Below, in pieces: positions 8,551 through 17,530 of a DNA stretch of 64,000 nucleotides. The stretch's first letter is position 1. Each line of letters starts with the position of its first letter. The stretch is from NCBI RefSeq assembly GCF_001854125.1, contig NZ_CP017715.1, positions 3,782,001-3,846,000 on the forward strand. The letters are read 5' to 3'. Source of the DNA: Marinobacter salinus (GTDB lineage: Bacteria; Pseudomonadota; Gammaproteobacteria; Pseudomonadales; Oleiphilaceae). The translations under genes were made by a program, and so were the position numbers. The notes below the pieces were generated by a model, which was not told where the DNA came from, did not search any database, and saw only the letters and a list, made by a program, of their open reading frames with translations.

Positions 8551-9261
8551 CTACCGGAGATAGTAGTCAATGGTTGAGACGACCCGAACGGTCTTGGTCG
8601 GTTGCTGTCCTTCCATGACGCCGGGTGCCTGATCCCGGGCCAGAATCTGGAAGACGCCCTGATTGGCCCGGCGCAGGCCGCCCAGTTCGGCATTGGCGTC
8701 CTTGGCAAACTGAGCGGCCGCCTCCCGTGCCGATGCCGTTGCTTCAGCAATCATGGCTGGCTTGATTGCATTCAGCCCGTTGAACACGTACGTAGGGCCT
8801 GCGGGGCCATAGTCAGACGATAGCACCACGCCGGAATCCACCAGTTCGCTGACACCCTGGGCAGCCTGCCGGATCTTGTCGATCTCCTCACTGCGAACCA
8901 TCAGCGTCTGATTGATGATGAATTTCTGCTCGCCGTTGTTGCCCTGATAAGGGTTGGCGCGAGTGTCGGTGACGTCCAGTCGCTGCAGTTCAACCGCGGT
9001 TTCGTTGATGGCCTGGAGGTTCAGGAATGCCATGATCGCCTCGCGGCTGCGCCGAGCTTTTTCCTGAGCTTTGCCCAGGGTCTCGCCGGTCGCGACAAAA
9101 CGAATGGGCCACAAGGCGAGATCTGCATTGACCTCCCGCTCAGCAACACCTTTGACGGTGACATAGCGGTCGCCTGTGCGAAGGTCGGTCAGTCCGTCGC
9201 CAATCAGGGATGCGGAGACAATAGCGCTAATTCCGAGAATCAGGGCGGCGAGTACTTTCAT
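8551..9261 (-). CDS. SIMPL domain-containing exported protein
   Basis: 236 residues. A hydrophobic N-terminus (residues 3-20) acts as signal peptide or anchor. The rest fits the SIMPL (DUF541) domain: VTVKGVAEREVNADLALWPI, then the repeated alpha/beta pattern with KFIINQTLMVRSEEIDKIRQA and the end VSTIDYYLR. Periplasmic SIMPL proteins of Gram-negative bacteria are linked to oxidative-stress tolerance, but the molecular role is not established. Single gene, convergent with the GH84 gene (nine bases between stops). Confidence 0.85.
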   Translation of the reverse strand: MKVLAALILGISAIVSASLIGDGLTDLRTGDRYVTVKGVAEREVNADLALWPIRFVATGETLGKAQEKARRSREAIMAFLNLQAINETAVELQRLDVTDTRANPYQGNNGEQKFIINQTLMVRSEEIDKIRQAAQGVSELVDSGVVLSSDYGPAGPTYVFNGLNAIKPAMIAEATASAREAAAQFAKDANAELGGLRRANQGVFQILARDQAPGVMEGQQPTKTVRVVSTIDYYLR

Positions 9262-9365
9262 GACGGTTTCCTTCAGTCATCCAAACAGTGCTGCGAGTGC
9301 AGAGGCTGCTATCCTGAACAGCAAAGGCAAGATTAGCGTCTCAGGATGAGGGCTAAAAGGAAATA

Positions 9366-9905
9366 ATGATGACAGATGTGAAAGTTGAGTGTGTTCAGGG
9401 CAACATCGCCGCGCAGCCGGATATGGATGCGGTGGTCAATGCAGCCAATGCCCGGCTGATGCCTGGTAGCGGAGTTGCCGGCGCCATTCATGACGCCGCT
9501 GGCCCCGGGCTTGCTTTGGAATGCCAGGGTCTGGCGCCGATAGAACCGGGGCAAGCGGTTATCAGCTCTGGGCATGACATGCCGAACCGATACATCATTC
9601 ATTGTCTTGGTCCGGTCTACGGGGTTGACGAACCTTCTGACCAGCTGCTGGCTGACTGTTACCGGAATGCCCTGGCACTGGCAGAGCAATACCAGCTGTC
9701 ATCCATAGCCTTTCCGGCTATTTCCACCGGGGTTTTCGGCTACCCGGTGCGCGAAGCCGCGACTGTGGCCATGGCTGCGATCAGCGAAAAACTAACGGCT
9801 CTCCAGTCGGTCCGGAAAATCCGGATGGTGCTGTACAGCGGTTCGGACCTGAACGTTTTTAAAGAAGCTCTGGAACGTACACCGTTGGCTGGCTGCAACG
9901 GCTGA
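9366..9905 (+). CDS. Macrodomain protein (O-acetyl-ADP-ribose deacetylase type)
   Basis: 179 residues forming one macrodomain. ADP-ribose-binding features are seen: QGNIAAQPDMDAVVNAAN at about 11-28, MPGSGVAGAIHDAAGPGL at about 32-49, and FPAISTGVFGYPVREAA at about 115-131. Relatives such as YmdB hydrolyse O-acetyl-ADP-ribose or remove ADP-ribose from proteins. The usual NNSL loop reads NARL here. Start MMTD follows an AAAAGGAAAT site. It stands alone between SIMPL and chaN. Confidence 0.87.
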   Translation: MMTDVKVECVQGNIAAQPDMDAVVNAANARLMPGSGVAGAIHDAAGPGLALECQGLAPIEPGQAVISSGHDMPNRYIIHCLGPVYGVDEPSDQLLADCYRNALALAEQYQLSSIAFPAISTGVFGYPVREAATVAMAAISEKLTALQSVRKIRMVLYSGSDLNVFKEALERTPLAGCNG

Positions 9906-9923
9906 GCAAAGGAGGGGGTCGTA

Positions 9924-10925
9924 TCAGTCGCAGTTTTGCGTTGCAGGGCGACTGAAGCGGGCCTTCATTGCCTCGCGTTCCCGCTCTTCATCGCGATACT
10001 CGTCTGGCAGTGGCTGAATGAAGTAGAGGTAGTCGCCTTCCCCGCGACGGTCTTCCAGCGGTATGCCTTTGTCGCTTGTCGTCCAGAATGCCGGTGTTAT
10101 AACCGCCACCGAGAGGTCCGGGGCCCGCCGTGTCAGCAGCGCCACCGTGCCCAGCCGGCCTTCGCTGTGAAAGGTGCCGGTCAGGTGAAGAATCTGGTGC
10201 CCCGGGTGCGTTTCGCGAGCCTCCAGAATTCGGGCTGCCATGGTGTTGTCGCGCAGGAGCTGAGCCCGGTAAGTGTTATTCATGCGTTCGCTTATGGCCG
10301 GGTCACCGGTGCCATGGCTGCCGGTGATCGCTTGCACGAATTTCTCGCTGTAGCCCGGGGTATCGATGAAAGGCTGTTCGGGTAGTCGGGCGCGAATGCC
10401 GGCGCCGAGTTTATCGAGGTAGGCCGGCCCCATGCGGCCAACGCACCTTACGATCTGCGCCGGGGCATTGGCGGCAACCAGAGGAACCTTGTGTGTCCTG
10501 GCAAACTCCACCAGGGGCCGGTACGACGCCCGATAATTATCCCAGGCTCCGGCGTCCTCTATCATTTCGGTCTCGCCGGTTTTCCCGGCCATGTAGAGGT
10601 CCAGTTCCGCTTGATGGGCAAGGTCGAACTGCTCCATTGTCAGTACCTGCTTCGGCCGGAGCTGGAACAGTGCCCGCTGGAGCTGTGACTGGAGCAGGTG
10701 GGAGCCGTGGTGGCCGTGATACTCGCCAACCACGACCACGTCCGTTGTGACGAGCTGGTCCGCGAGCGCTTCGATAGAGAGCTGCCTGCCAGTAGATGCC
10801 TCAACTATCCGGGCATCGTACTGGGTCTCCGGTGGTGTAACCGGGGCCGTTGCTGGGGTGATGGTCATACATCCACCGAGGGTGGTCAGTGTTGCGAATG
10901 TCAGGGCAATGGATACTGTTTTCAT
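9924..10925 (-). CDS. ChaN family lipoprotein
   Basis: 333 residues from the ATG at 10925. The start gives a lipoprotein signal peptide with lipobox LGGC; the longer open frame upstream belongs to another gene read in another frame. ChaN-family features: VVVGEYHGHHGSHLLQSQLQRAL at about 60-82, TMEQFDLAHQAELD, and LHLTGTFHSEGRLG near 270. Known ChaN is a haem-binding outer-membrane lipoprotein tied to iron uptake. No Fur box was recognised upstream. The RHH gene ends 26 bases before the start, so the two may be cotranscribed. Confidence 0.87.
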   Translation of the reverse strand: MKTVSIALTFATLTTLGGCMTITPATAPVTPPETQYDARIVEASTGRQLSIEALADQLVTTDVVVVGEYHGHHGSHLLQSQLQRALFQLRPKQVLTMEQFDLAHQAELDLYMAGKTGETEMIEDAGAWDNYRASYRPLVEFARTHKVPLVAANAPAQIVRCVGRMGPAYLDKLGAGIRARLPEQPFIDTPGYSEKFVQAITGSHGTGDPAISERMNNTYRAQLLRDNTMAARILEARETHPGHQILHLTGTFHSEGRLGTVALLTRRAPDLSVAVITPAFWTTSDKGIPLEDRRGEGDYLYFIQPLPDEYRDEEREREAMKARFSRPATQNCD

Positions 10926-10951
10926 AGCCGGAGTATACGAAAGCATCTGGG

Positions 10952-11131
10952 TTATGGTTGTTGCTTTGTTTTTCCCCGCCAGTCTGTTCCCAGTCTTTCC
11001 TCGACATATTCCCGAATAAACTGGCGAACTTTCTGGGACGGTGTAACGTCTTCCTCTTTGCACAGGGCTTCAAAGACCGCTTTTTTTTCCGGGTCAATCA
11101 GCAGTGTCAGTCGTGCAGTGCGGTTTTCCAT
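10952..11131 (-). CDS. Small ribbon-helix-helix-type protein (59 aa)
   Basis: 59 residues starting MENRTARLTLLIDPEKK and ending with a TAA at 10952. The pattern, a short basic beta-strand RTARLTLLID followed by two helices (KKAVFEALCKEED and PSQKVRQFIREYVEERL), fits the ribbon-helix-helix fold of CopG/Arc-type DNA-binding proteins. It reads toward chaN (26 bases) and diverges from the sulP gene. A perfect inverted repeat lies 33 bases upstream of its start and is the obvious candidate operator. No toxin partner is next to it. I do not recognise a named member. Confidence 0.72.
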   Translation of the reverse strand: MENRTARLTLLIDPEKKAVFEALCKEEDVTPSQKVRQFIREYVEERLGTDWRGKTKQQP

Positions 11132-11163
11132 GGCGTGTTCCGGGCTCTTGTCGGTGATGATTT

Positions 11164-11182
11164 ATGTTAACCATATTAACAT
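11164..11182. promoter_or_regulatory. Perfect inverted repeat, candidate operator between RHH gene and sulP
   Basis: ATGTTAA, five bases, TTAACAT. It lies in the 111-base divergent gap between the ribbon-helix-helix gene and sulP, in AT-rich DNA that must hold both promoters. A partial second copy of the half-site (TAACTTAA) follows near 11210. Confidence 0.6.
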
Positions 11183-11242
11183 TGAATACTTATTGGATGA
11201 CCATATAATGTAACTTAACGCTCTGCAACAGGTTGGACATTC

Positions 11243-12961
11243 ATGCCCCATCGTGCCTACCTCTTTTCGCTCCGGTTTGCCCATGCCTTTCGCGAGGCCT
11301 GCCTGGATGAACGGTACAGTCGTGGTCGCTTCCTGCACGATGTCATGGCCGGCGTTACGGTTGGTATTATTGCCATTCCGCTGGCCATGGCATTAGCCAT
11401 CGCCAGCGGCGTGGCGCCGCAATACGGTTTGTACACGGCCTTCATTGCCGGCTTTGTCATTGCGCTCACGGGGGGCAGCCGTTTCAGCATCTCCGGCCCG
11501 ACTGCGGCCTTCGTTGTGATCCTGTACCCCATTGCCCAGAGCTACGGACTCGGTGGCCTCCTGCTTGCCACCCTGATGTCGGGCATCCTGCTGATAATTA
11601 TGGCTCTGATGCGGCTGGGACGCTTCATTGAATACATTCCCGAATCGGTAACCCTGGGATTTACCGGGGGAATCGCTGTAGTGATTGCCACCTTGCAGAT
11701 AAAGGATTTCTTCGGTCTGCAGCTGGAAGCCATGCCGGAGCAATACTGGGACAAGATTGCTGTGCTGGTCCAGGGTATGCCAGCACTTGATGCAGTCAGT
11801 ACACTGGTGGCCGCTGCAACATTCATGGTTATGCTGCTCTGGCCACGGCTGAAGACACCTGTGCCAGCTCACCTCCCGGCTGTCGTGGTGGGCAGCCTTC
11901 TGGCACTCTGGTTCAATGCGCATGGAGCCTCCATAGAGACCATAGGTTCCCGATTCAGTTACTTGCTGCCGGATGGTACCCGGGGAGCTGGAATTCCGCC
12001 TTTTCTGCCGGAGTTTTCCTGGCCTTGGCATCAGGCCAACGCCAGTGGCGAACCGCTTGGGTTGTCCTGGAATATGGTAAGGGAACTGCTGCCCTCAGCG
12101 TTCGCCATTGCCATGCTCGGTGCCATTGAATCCTTGCTCTGTGCGGTGGTTCTGGATGGCATGACGGGTAAGCGGCACAGCGCCAACAGTGAGCTGATGG
12201 GGCAGGGCCTGGGTAACATCATTGTCCCGTTTTTCGGGGGTATCACCGCAACGGCGGCTATTGCCCGCTCCGCTGCGAACTATCGGGCTGGTGCGGAGTC
12301 GCCCGTGGCCGGAATGGTTCATGCCCTGGTGGTGCTGTTGGCCCTGGTGTCCCTGGCAGGTGTCCTTGCGTATCTGCCCATGCCTGCCATGGCAGCCTTA
12401 CTGGTCATGGTGGCCTGGAACATGAGTGAGGCCCCCAAAGCGTTACATTTGCTGAAAACAGCTCCGCGCAGTGACATTCTGGTTTTCCTGACCTGTTTTT
12501 CACTGACAGTGATCCTGGATATGGTTATTGCAATAACCACCGGTATCCTGCTGGCGGCCGTACTGTTCATGCGTGAGATGGCACAGATGACCCGGGTAAC
12601 GGATATCACCCATGACAAACGCATCATAAGCTCGGATCTGCCCGACGGCTGGCGGGTCTTCAAAATCAACGGGCCTCTGTTTTTCGCCGCAGCAGACCGA
12701 ATATTCGGCGAACTCGCGGAGCTGTCCAGCAATGCCCGCGGCTTCATTCTCTACATGGACGGCGTCACCATCCTTGATGCCGGTGGCCTGTCAGCGCTTA
12801 ACAAACTGATTGCCACCTGCCAGAAGGACGGCACCGAGGTGGTCATTGCAGACCTGCAGTTTCAGCCGCTGCGGACATTAGCCCGAGCGGGCGTAAAACC
12901 CATCGATGGTGTGAGCCGGTTCTGTCCTTCCCTGCACGAAGCCCTCAATCTGGTCAGCTAA
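11243..12961 (+). CDS. SulP family anion transporter with STAS domain
   Basis: 572 residues. The first 430 or so are a multi-pass SulP transport domain (VMAGVTVGIIAIPLAMALAIASG near 35-57, QYGLYTAFIAGFVIALTGGSRFSISGPTAAF near 60-90). A cytoplasmic STAS domain follows (about 450-565; ILYMDGVTILDAGGLSALNKL). SulP proteins move sulfate, bicarbonate or, for E. coli DauA, C4-dicarboxylates; the order of domains and length match DauA-type proteins, but the substrate is open. Transcribed alone, divergent from the RHH gene. Confidence 0.9.
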   Translation: MPHRAYLFSLRFAHAFREACLDERYSRGRFLHDVMAGVTVGIIAIPLAMALAIASGVAPQYGLYTAFIAGFVIALTGGSRFSISGPTAAFVVILYPIAQSYGLGGLLLATLMSGILLIIMALMRLGRFIEYIPESVTLGFTGGIAVVIATLQIKDFFGLQLEAMPEQYWDKIAVLVQGMPALDAVSTLVAAATFMVMLLWPRLKTPVPAHLPAVVVGSLLALWFNAHGASIETIGSRFSYLLPDGTRGAGIPPFLPEFSWPWHQANASGEPLGLSWNMVRELLPSAFAIAMLGAIESLLCAVVLDGMTGKRHSANSELMGQGLGNIIVPFFGGITATAAIARSAANYRAGAESPVAGMVHALVVLLALVSLAGVLAYLPMPAMAALLVMVAWNMSEAPKALHLLKTAPRSDILVFLTCFSLTVILDMVIAITTGILLAAVLFMREMAQMTRVTDITHDKRIISSDLPDGWRVFKINGPLFFAAADRIFGELAELSSNARGFILYMDGVTILDAGGLSALNKLIATCQKDGTEVVIADLQFQPLRTLARAGVKPIDGVSRFCPSLHEALNLVS

Positions 12962-13054
12962 TGCACAAGCCCTGACATCCCGGAAAGATTGCTGTTTTCA
13001 GCCTTCTATCAGCTATGCTTGCGGTATCTTTGATGGCCCGACACAGGACCCCGC

Positions 13055-15001
13055 ATGCTCCCTTTCCGGATTGTTGACCGAATCAAATTCATTGTTGAGC
13101 GACAGCTGGTCAAGGGTGCCGGTTTCCAGTTGCTGGTGGTTGCTGCCTTTATTGCGCTGATCTCCCTTATCGGAGGTCTGCTGGTGGTGCCACTGGGGGA
13201 GTCATTCGAGAACGTGGGATCAGCCATCTGGTGGGCCTTCTTACGGCTGACCGATCCCGGTTACCTGGGAGACGATGTCGGTACCTGGCAACGTTTTGTG
13301 TCCACCCTGCTCACGGTCAGTGGCTATGTGGTGTTCATGGGTACCCTGGTGGCCATCCTGACACGGTGGTTGATTGCCAAAATGGCGGACCTTGAGCGCG
13401 GTCTCACGCCGGTGACTCTTAAAAATCATGTGGTGGTACTGGGCTGGACCAGCCAGACCCTGCCGCTACTCTCTGAATTGCTGGGCTCCAGTGGCCGGAT
13501 GCGCCGTTTCCTGGAGAAGCACGATGCCCAGAAGCTGAACCTGGTGGTGTTGTCGGAGGAGGCTTCTGCGGCCCAGGTGCATGAGCTGCGCAGTGAGCCG
13601 GGTATCGGGCGCAGAGCCCGCCAGATCATCCTGCGTTCAGGATCGGCGATACAGCCGGATGCCCTGCACCGGGTGGCCTGCCTGGATGCAGCGGCCGTGA
13701 TCGTTCCCAGCGCAGCCCATGAGGCCGGCAGCCTGGTGACGTCGGATGTGGAAACCGTTAAGGCACTGCTTTCCATTGCCGCCCAGGCCAGGCACTTTCA
13801 GGCTTCCCTGCCGTTCGTCGTGGCTGAGATCCAGGACGTCCGAAAGCTGCCGGTGATTGAACGGGCCTATCCCGGCGCGGTGGAAGTCGTGGCCGGCGAT
13901 GCCACCATCAGTCGTCTCATGGTTCAGAACATTCTTCATCCCGGGCTGTCGGAAGTTTACAACGAGTTGCTCACGGCCGGTGAGGGCAACGAAATCTATA
14001 TCCGGGGCGGAGAATCGCTGGGCGGAATGACGCTTGGTGAGCTGGCCGCGGCCCGGCCCGAGGTTATCGTGCTGGGGCTTCTGAAACACCGCGATGCAGG
14101 CTGGGACGTCCAGCTGCTGACACCTTCAGACTCGCGAATTGATCCGGCCGATCGGGTCGTCATCATGGCCCGGGACTATTCCGAGACCGAACCCGATCCC
14201 AAAAAGGCAACCTTGCCAGAGCTGGAGAGAGGACAAGCGGTGCGCGTCGACCGGCCTGCCGATCAGGCGAACCACCGGGTTCTGGTGTTGGGCTGGAACC
14301 GGCGGGTGCCCAGCCTGATCGCGGAGTTTCTGAGCTACGGACACCGCCATTTTGAAGTGGACCTGGTTTCCGTGGTTCCGAGAGCCGAGCGGGAACAGGC
14401 CATAGCCCGGTACGTGGAGAATTCTGAACGCCTGACCTGTCGGCATATCGAGGCGGATTACATGGTGGAAGGCGAGCTGCGCCGGATCGGGCCGGCGGGC
14501 TACGATACCGTGATCCTGCTTAGCAGTGATCGACTGGCCTCAGGCGAAGAGGCCGATGCTCGGGCGATGGTAGGTTACCTCCAGCTTGAAGATATCCTGG
14601 CCGATTTTGCCCGGAGGCCCCAACTGATCATGGAGTTGAGCGACCCTGACAACCGGCACCTGTTGGATGGGCATCAGAGCGAAATGATGATCAGCCCCAT
14701 GATTCTGAGTCATGTTCTGGCCCAGGTGGCCTTGCGGCGGGAGCTTCGAATCGTGTTGGATGAGCTGTTCACCGTGGGCGGTGCCGAGATCCAGTTCCGG
14801 GACCCCGCGGATTACCCGTTGCCGGCCAGTGCAACCTTTCAGGTTCTGGAAAAGACCGTGGCGGCGGAGGGCGAGTTGGCTCTGGGTGTGTTTCGCCACA
14901 GCGCCGATGAACGTGGTCGCCACCTGCAACTGAATCCGTCCCGGAAGGACTATCTGGAGCTGCAGCCGGGCGACCGACTGGTGGTGCTGTGCCTGACCTG
15001 A
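13055..15001 (+). CDS. CASTOR/POLLUX-like ion channel with RCK-type cytoplasmic domains
   Basis: 648 residues. Two membrane helices (about 23-48 and 85-108) flank a pore-like segment FLRLTDPGYLGDD at about 63-75, in place of the TVGYG potassium filter. The rest is cytoplasmic: two Rossmann/RCK-like halves, HVVVLGWTSQTLPLL at about 126-140 and RVLVLGWNRRVPSLI at about 408-422. This is the architecture of the CASTOR/POLLUX/SYM8 channels of plant nuclei and their bacterial homologues. Ion selectivity and ligand are unknown. It is convergent with the CBS-PII-DUF1538 operon, seven bases apart. Confidence 0.82.
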   Translation: MLPFRIVDRIKFIVERQLVKGAGFQLLVVAAFIALISLIGGLLVVPLGESFENVGSAIWWAFLRLTDPGYLGDDVGTWQRFVSTLLTVSGYVVFMGTLVAILTRWLIAKMADLERGLTPVTLKNHVVVLGWTSQTLPLLSELLGSSGRMRRFLEKHDAQKLNLVVLSEEASAAQVHELRSEPGIGRRARQIILRSGSAIQPDALHRVACLDAAAVIVPSAAHEAGSLVTSDVETVKALLSIAAQARHFQASLPFVVAEIQDVRKLPVIERAYPGAVEVVAGDATISRLMVQNILHPGLSEVYNELLTAGEGNEIYIRGGESLGGMTLGELAAARPEVIVLGLLKHRDAGWDVQLLTPSDSRIDPADRVVIMARDYSETEPDPKKATLPELERGQAVRVDRPADQANHRVLVLGWNRRVPSLIAEFLSYGHRHFEVDLVSVVPRAEREQAIARYVENSERLTCRHIEADYMVEGELRRIGPAGYDTVILLSSDRLASGEEADARAMVGYLQLEDILADFARRPQLIMELSDPDNRHLLDGHQSEMMISPMILSHVLAQVALRRELRIVLDELFTVGGAEIQFRDPADYPLPASATFQVLEKTVAAEGELALGVFRHSADERGRHLQLNPSRKDYLELQPGDRLVVLCLT

Positions 15002-15008
15002 TTAATCA

Positions 15009-15398
15009 TCAGTCGATGCTGTCGAGCAGGGCCGCCATGATGTCGTCCATGACCACGAAGCCTTTGAGATCATTGTCGGCCAAAACCAGAAGACGCTTTA
15101 CCCGGTATTTGCTCATCAGGCTCGCCGCATGTCGGACGTTCAGGTTCTCACCGACGCTGATCACAGGCTTGGCACAGGCGTCGTAAACATTCAGAAGATC
15201 TATATCGCCGTCTTCGGCGATGACGGTTTTCAGTACATTGGTATAGGTAATCAGCCCCCAGGCATCGTGCTCGCTTGTCTTTTCCACCACCAGAGACTTC
15301 AAAGAATGCTGCTTCATCTTTGATAGCGCCTCACGGATGCTGGCAAACGGAGAGATGGTTATTACGTCCCGCACCATCACATCTTTGACCAGTTTCAT
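15009..15398 (-). CDS. CBS-domain pair protein
   Basis: 129 residues, essentially two CBS motifs (VKDVMVRDVITISPFASIREAL and LNVRHAASLMSKYRVKRLLVL). CBS pairs bind adenine nucleotides and act as energy or ligand sensors. Third gene of the unit DUF1538 - PII-like - CBS, starting 14 bases after the PII-like stop. A sensory role for the DUF1538 membrane protein is the natural inference from position. Confidence 0.88.
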   Translation of the reverse strand: MKLVKDVMVRDVITISPFASIREALSKMKQHSLKSLVVEKTSEHDAWGLITYTNVLKTVIAEDGDIDLLNVYDACAKPVISVGENLNVRHAASLMSKYRVKRLLVLADNDLKGFVVMDDIMAALLDSID

Positions 15399-15411
15399 GG
15401 CTGTTCTCCGG

Positions 15412-15762
15412 TTACAGTGAATCTTTCAGGTGTTGTTCGAACTTCGCGACCTGTGACATATCGATCCCGCCCAGGTGTTCGAGGGGAAGCGTGAACACAA
15501 GCCCCTTTGAGTCGTTATGGTCTGGCATCAGAATCCTCTGGATGGCCTTCAGAATATCGAGCGAAAGGCCCTTCTCCAGCACCATCAGCAGAACGCTCTG
15601 GCTGCCATCGTAGGTCAGGCCGAAGAATGTTTTCTTGGCGGTGTTACTGATGCCTCGACCGGAAAGCACCGTAATGCCACCGGCGCCAAGATCCCTTGCG
15701 GCATCAACGCATTCCTGCTCCTGATCCTCGGGAACGATTGCAACCAGTACCGAAAATTTCAT
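15412..15762 (-). CDS. PII-like signalling protein
   Basis: 116 residues with a ferredoxin-like PII core: FSVLVAIVPEDQEQECVDAARDLGAGGITVLSGRG, a short T-loop region around KKTFFGLTYDGSQ, and the last strand GLVFTLPLEHLGGI. The uridylylated tyrosine motif of GlnB/GlnK is not evident, so this is a PII-like protein rather than canonical GlnB. Its start overlaps the DUF1538 stop by four bases, so it is translationally coupled to the membrane protein, as GlnK is to AmtB. Confidence 0.82.
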   Translation of the reverse strand: MKFSVLVAIVPEDQEQECVDAARDLGAGGITVLSGRGISNTAKKTFFGLTYDGSQSVLLMVLEKGLSLDILKAIQRILMPDHNDSKGLVFTLPLEHLGGIDMSQVAKFEQHLKDSL

Positions 15763-17252
15763 GAGTCTGTTTTCCTCTGCTTTGCAAGCATTTCAACGAT
15801 GATGGCGTAGCTCATCACCGTCACAATCGGAAAGATGGAGGCGAAGGCGATCAGGCCGAAACCGTCGATCAGCACGTTGCGGCCTTCAATACTACTGGCC
15901 AGGCCAATACCAAGCGCGGTCACCAACGGCACGGTAACCTCTGAGGTGGTTACCCCGCCGAGATCGTACGCCAGGGGTATGATGTACCTGGGGGCCAGCG
16001 CGGTCAGGATGATGACCAGAATATAGCCGCCAATGATGTAATGGTGAATTGAATCGCCACTGATAATCCGGTGGACCCCAAGGGTGATCCCCACGGCGAC
16101 CCCGATGGCCACTATGATTCGGATGGCATTGCCATTAATGGTGCCGGCCGCTGCCTGTTCTGCCTGGTGTCCGATGGCGATCAATGCTGGTTCGGCCATG
16201 GTGGTGGCAAAGCCGATCATGAACGCGAAGAGATAGACGAACACGAAGCCCTCCATGCTCATCAGCTGCCGGGCCATACTGGTGCCAATTGGAAACAAGC
16301 CGAGTTTCAGACCGACCACGAAGGCATATAGCCCCAGCACCACCAGGGCAAATCCGAACAGGATCTTGCGGGGATTGGTCAGCCCACGGCGCAGTATCAG
16401 GTATTGAAAAAACAGGATGGTAATGATGATTGGCAGGACATCCCGGAGCATTCCGGCAAGATCGAGCAGCATGCCCAGCAGAACCGGGGTTTGATCGGCT
16501 GTTCCATTCTGGGTCAGGATTGGCAGCCCCGTCGGATCTGAGGTTTCACCGGAATACACCACAATCCCGTACAGCTGAACGGTGATCATGGGGACCATTA
16601 CGGCGAGTGCCACCAGGCCGAAGCCGTCGAGTAACGGATTGCGACCTCGAATGGAGGCCGCCAGGCCGATGCCCAGGGCCGCAATGAGAGGCACGGTGAC
16701 GATATTGGTGGTGACGCCGCCGGAATCATAAGCCAGGCCAACTATCTCCGGTGGTGCGAACCAGGTGATGATCACCACAACGATATAGCCGATGATCATG
16801 AACCAGTGCAGCGGGTAACCGAAGATGGTCCGGAACACGCCCAGGGCAACCACCAGCCCGACAGAGACGGCTACCAGTATCCTGAGCGTCAGGGCCTTGA
16901 TCTTGCCTTCACTGATTTCTTCCGCCTGCTGCGCCACGGCAATCAGTGCCGGCTCTGCCACTACTGCTGAAAAACCCATGGCGAAGCCGAACGATAGCAG
17001 AACCGGTACCGATCCCTTTCTGGCAAACTGATTGGACAGGCTTTTTCCGACCGGAAAAATGCTGAGTTCAAGACCCTGAAGAAACAGGGCAACGCCCACC
17101 GCCACAATCAGCAAACCTGCTGCCATCATGAGGGTGTTCTCCGGTATCTGCTGGAGAATCACGAGCTGGAAGAAGACAACAACGGCGATGATCGGAAACA
17201 GATTCTTCAGGGCATGCACAAGGGAATGGCTGAAAGCTCGCAGATAGAACAC
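15759..17252 (-). CDS. DUF1538 family multi-pass membrane protein
   Basis: About 497 residues if started at the GTG at 17252 (FYLRAFSHSLVHALKNLFPI); a TTG at 17330 would add 26 unlikely residues, so the start is uncertain. The protein is an internal duplication: two similar halves each with a GLELSIFPVGKSLSNQF or GLKLGLFPIGTSMARQL segment, a GFSAVVAEPALIAVAQQAEE or GFATTMAEPALIAIGHQAEQ segment, and a LAYDSGGVTTN or LAYDLGGVTTS segment. This is the DUF1538 signature, a presumed transporter family of unknown substrate. It heads an operon with a PII-like and a CBS protein. Confidence 0.82.
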   Translation of the reverse strand: MFYLRAFSHSLVHALKNLFPIIAVVVFFQLVILQQIPENTLMMAAGLLIVAVGVALFLQGLELSIFPVGKSLSNQFARKGSVPVLLSFGFAMGFSAVVAEPALIAVAQQAEEISEGKIKALTLRILVAVSVGLVVALGVFRTIFGYPLHWFMIIGYIVVVIITWFAPPEIVGLAYDSGGVTTNIVTVPLIAALGIGLAASIRGRNPLLDGFGLVALAVMVPMITVQLYGIVVYSGETSDPTGLPILTQNGTADQTPVLLGMLLDLAGMLRDVLPIIITILFFQYLILRRGLTNPRKILFGFALVVLGLYAFVVGLKLGLFPIGTSMARQLMSMEGFVFVYLFAFMIGFATTMAEPALIAIGHQAEQAAAGTINGNAIRIIVAIGVAVGITLGVHRIISGDSIHHYIIGGYILVIILTALAPRYIIPLAYDLGGVTTSEVTVPLVTALGIGLASSIEGRNVLIDGFGLIAFASIFPIVTVMSYAIIVEMLAKQRKTDS

Positions 17253-17530
17253 TGTTTGCGCCTGGTGGGTTCCGGTAGGAAGTGCTCGTCGATAACAGTA
17301 ACAATAGCCACTGTTCCTGTGTTGATCCAACTCAAAACCTGCGCCTTTTCGTCATTCATCAGAAAAATGCCGAAAATAGATTATATAAATTTCAATTATA
17401 AATTTGAAAGCACTAAAGTAACCGTCAACGTCAGCGCCTAGCTCAAAAAGTGAGCAGGTTGTTGGCTCCGGATGTCGCAGTATGCTTCTCCGCATCGACT
17501 TAGAAAACCAACGTAGAAAGGATTGAGACC

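Noticed and set aside
10801-11097. 98-codon minus-strand frame over the chaN start
   Set aside because: It is out of frame with both chaN and the ribbon-helix-helix gene, which explain this DNA better.
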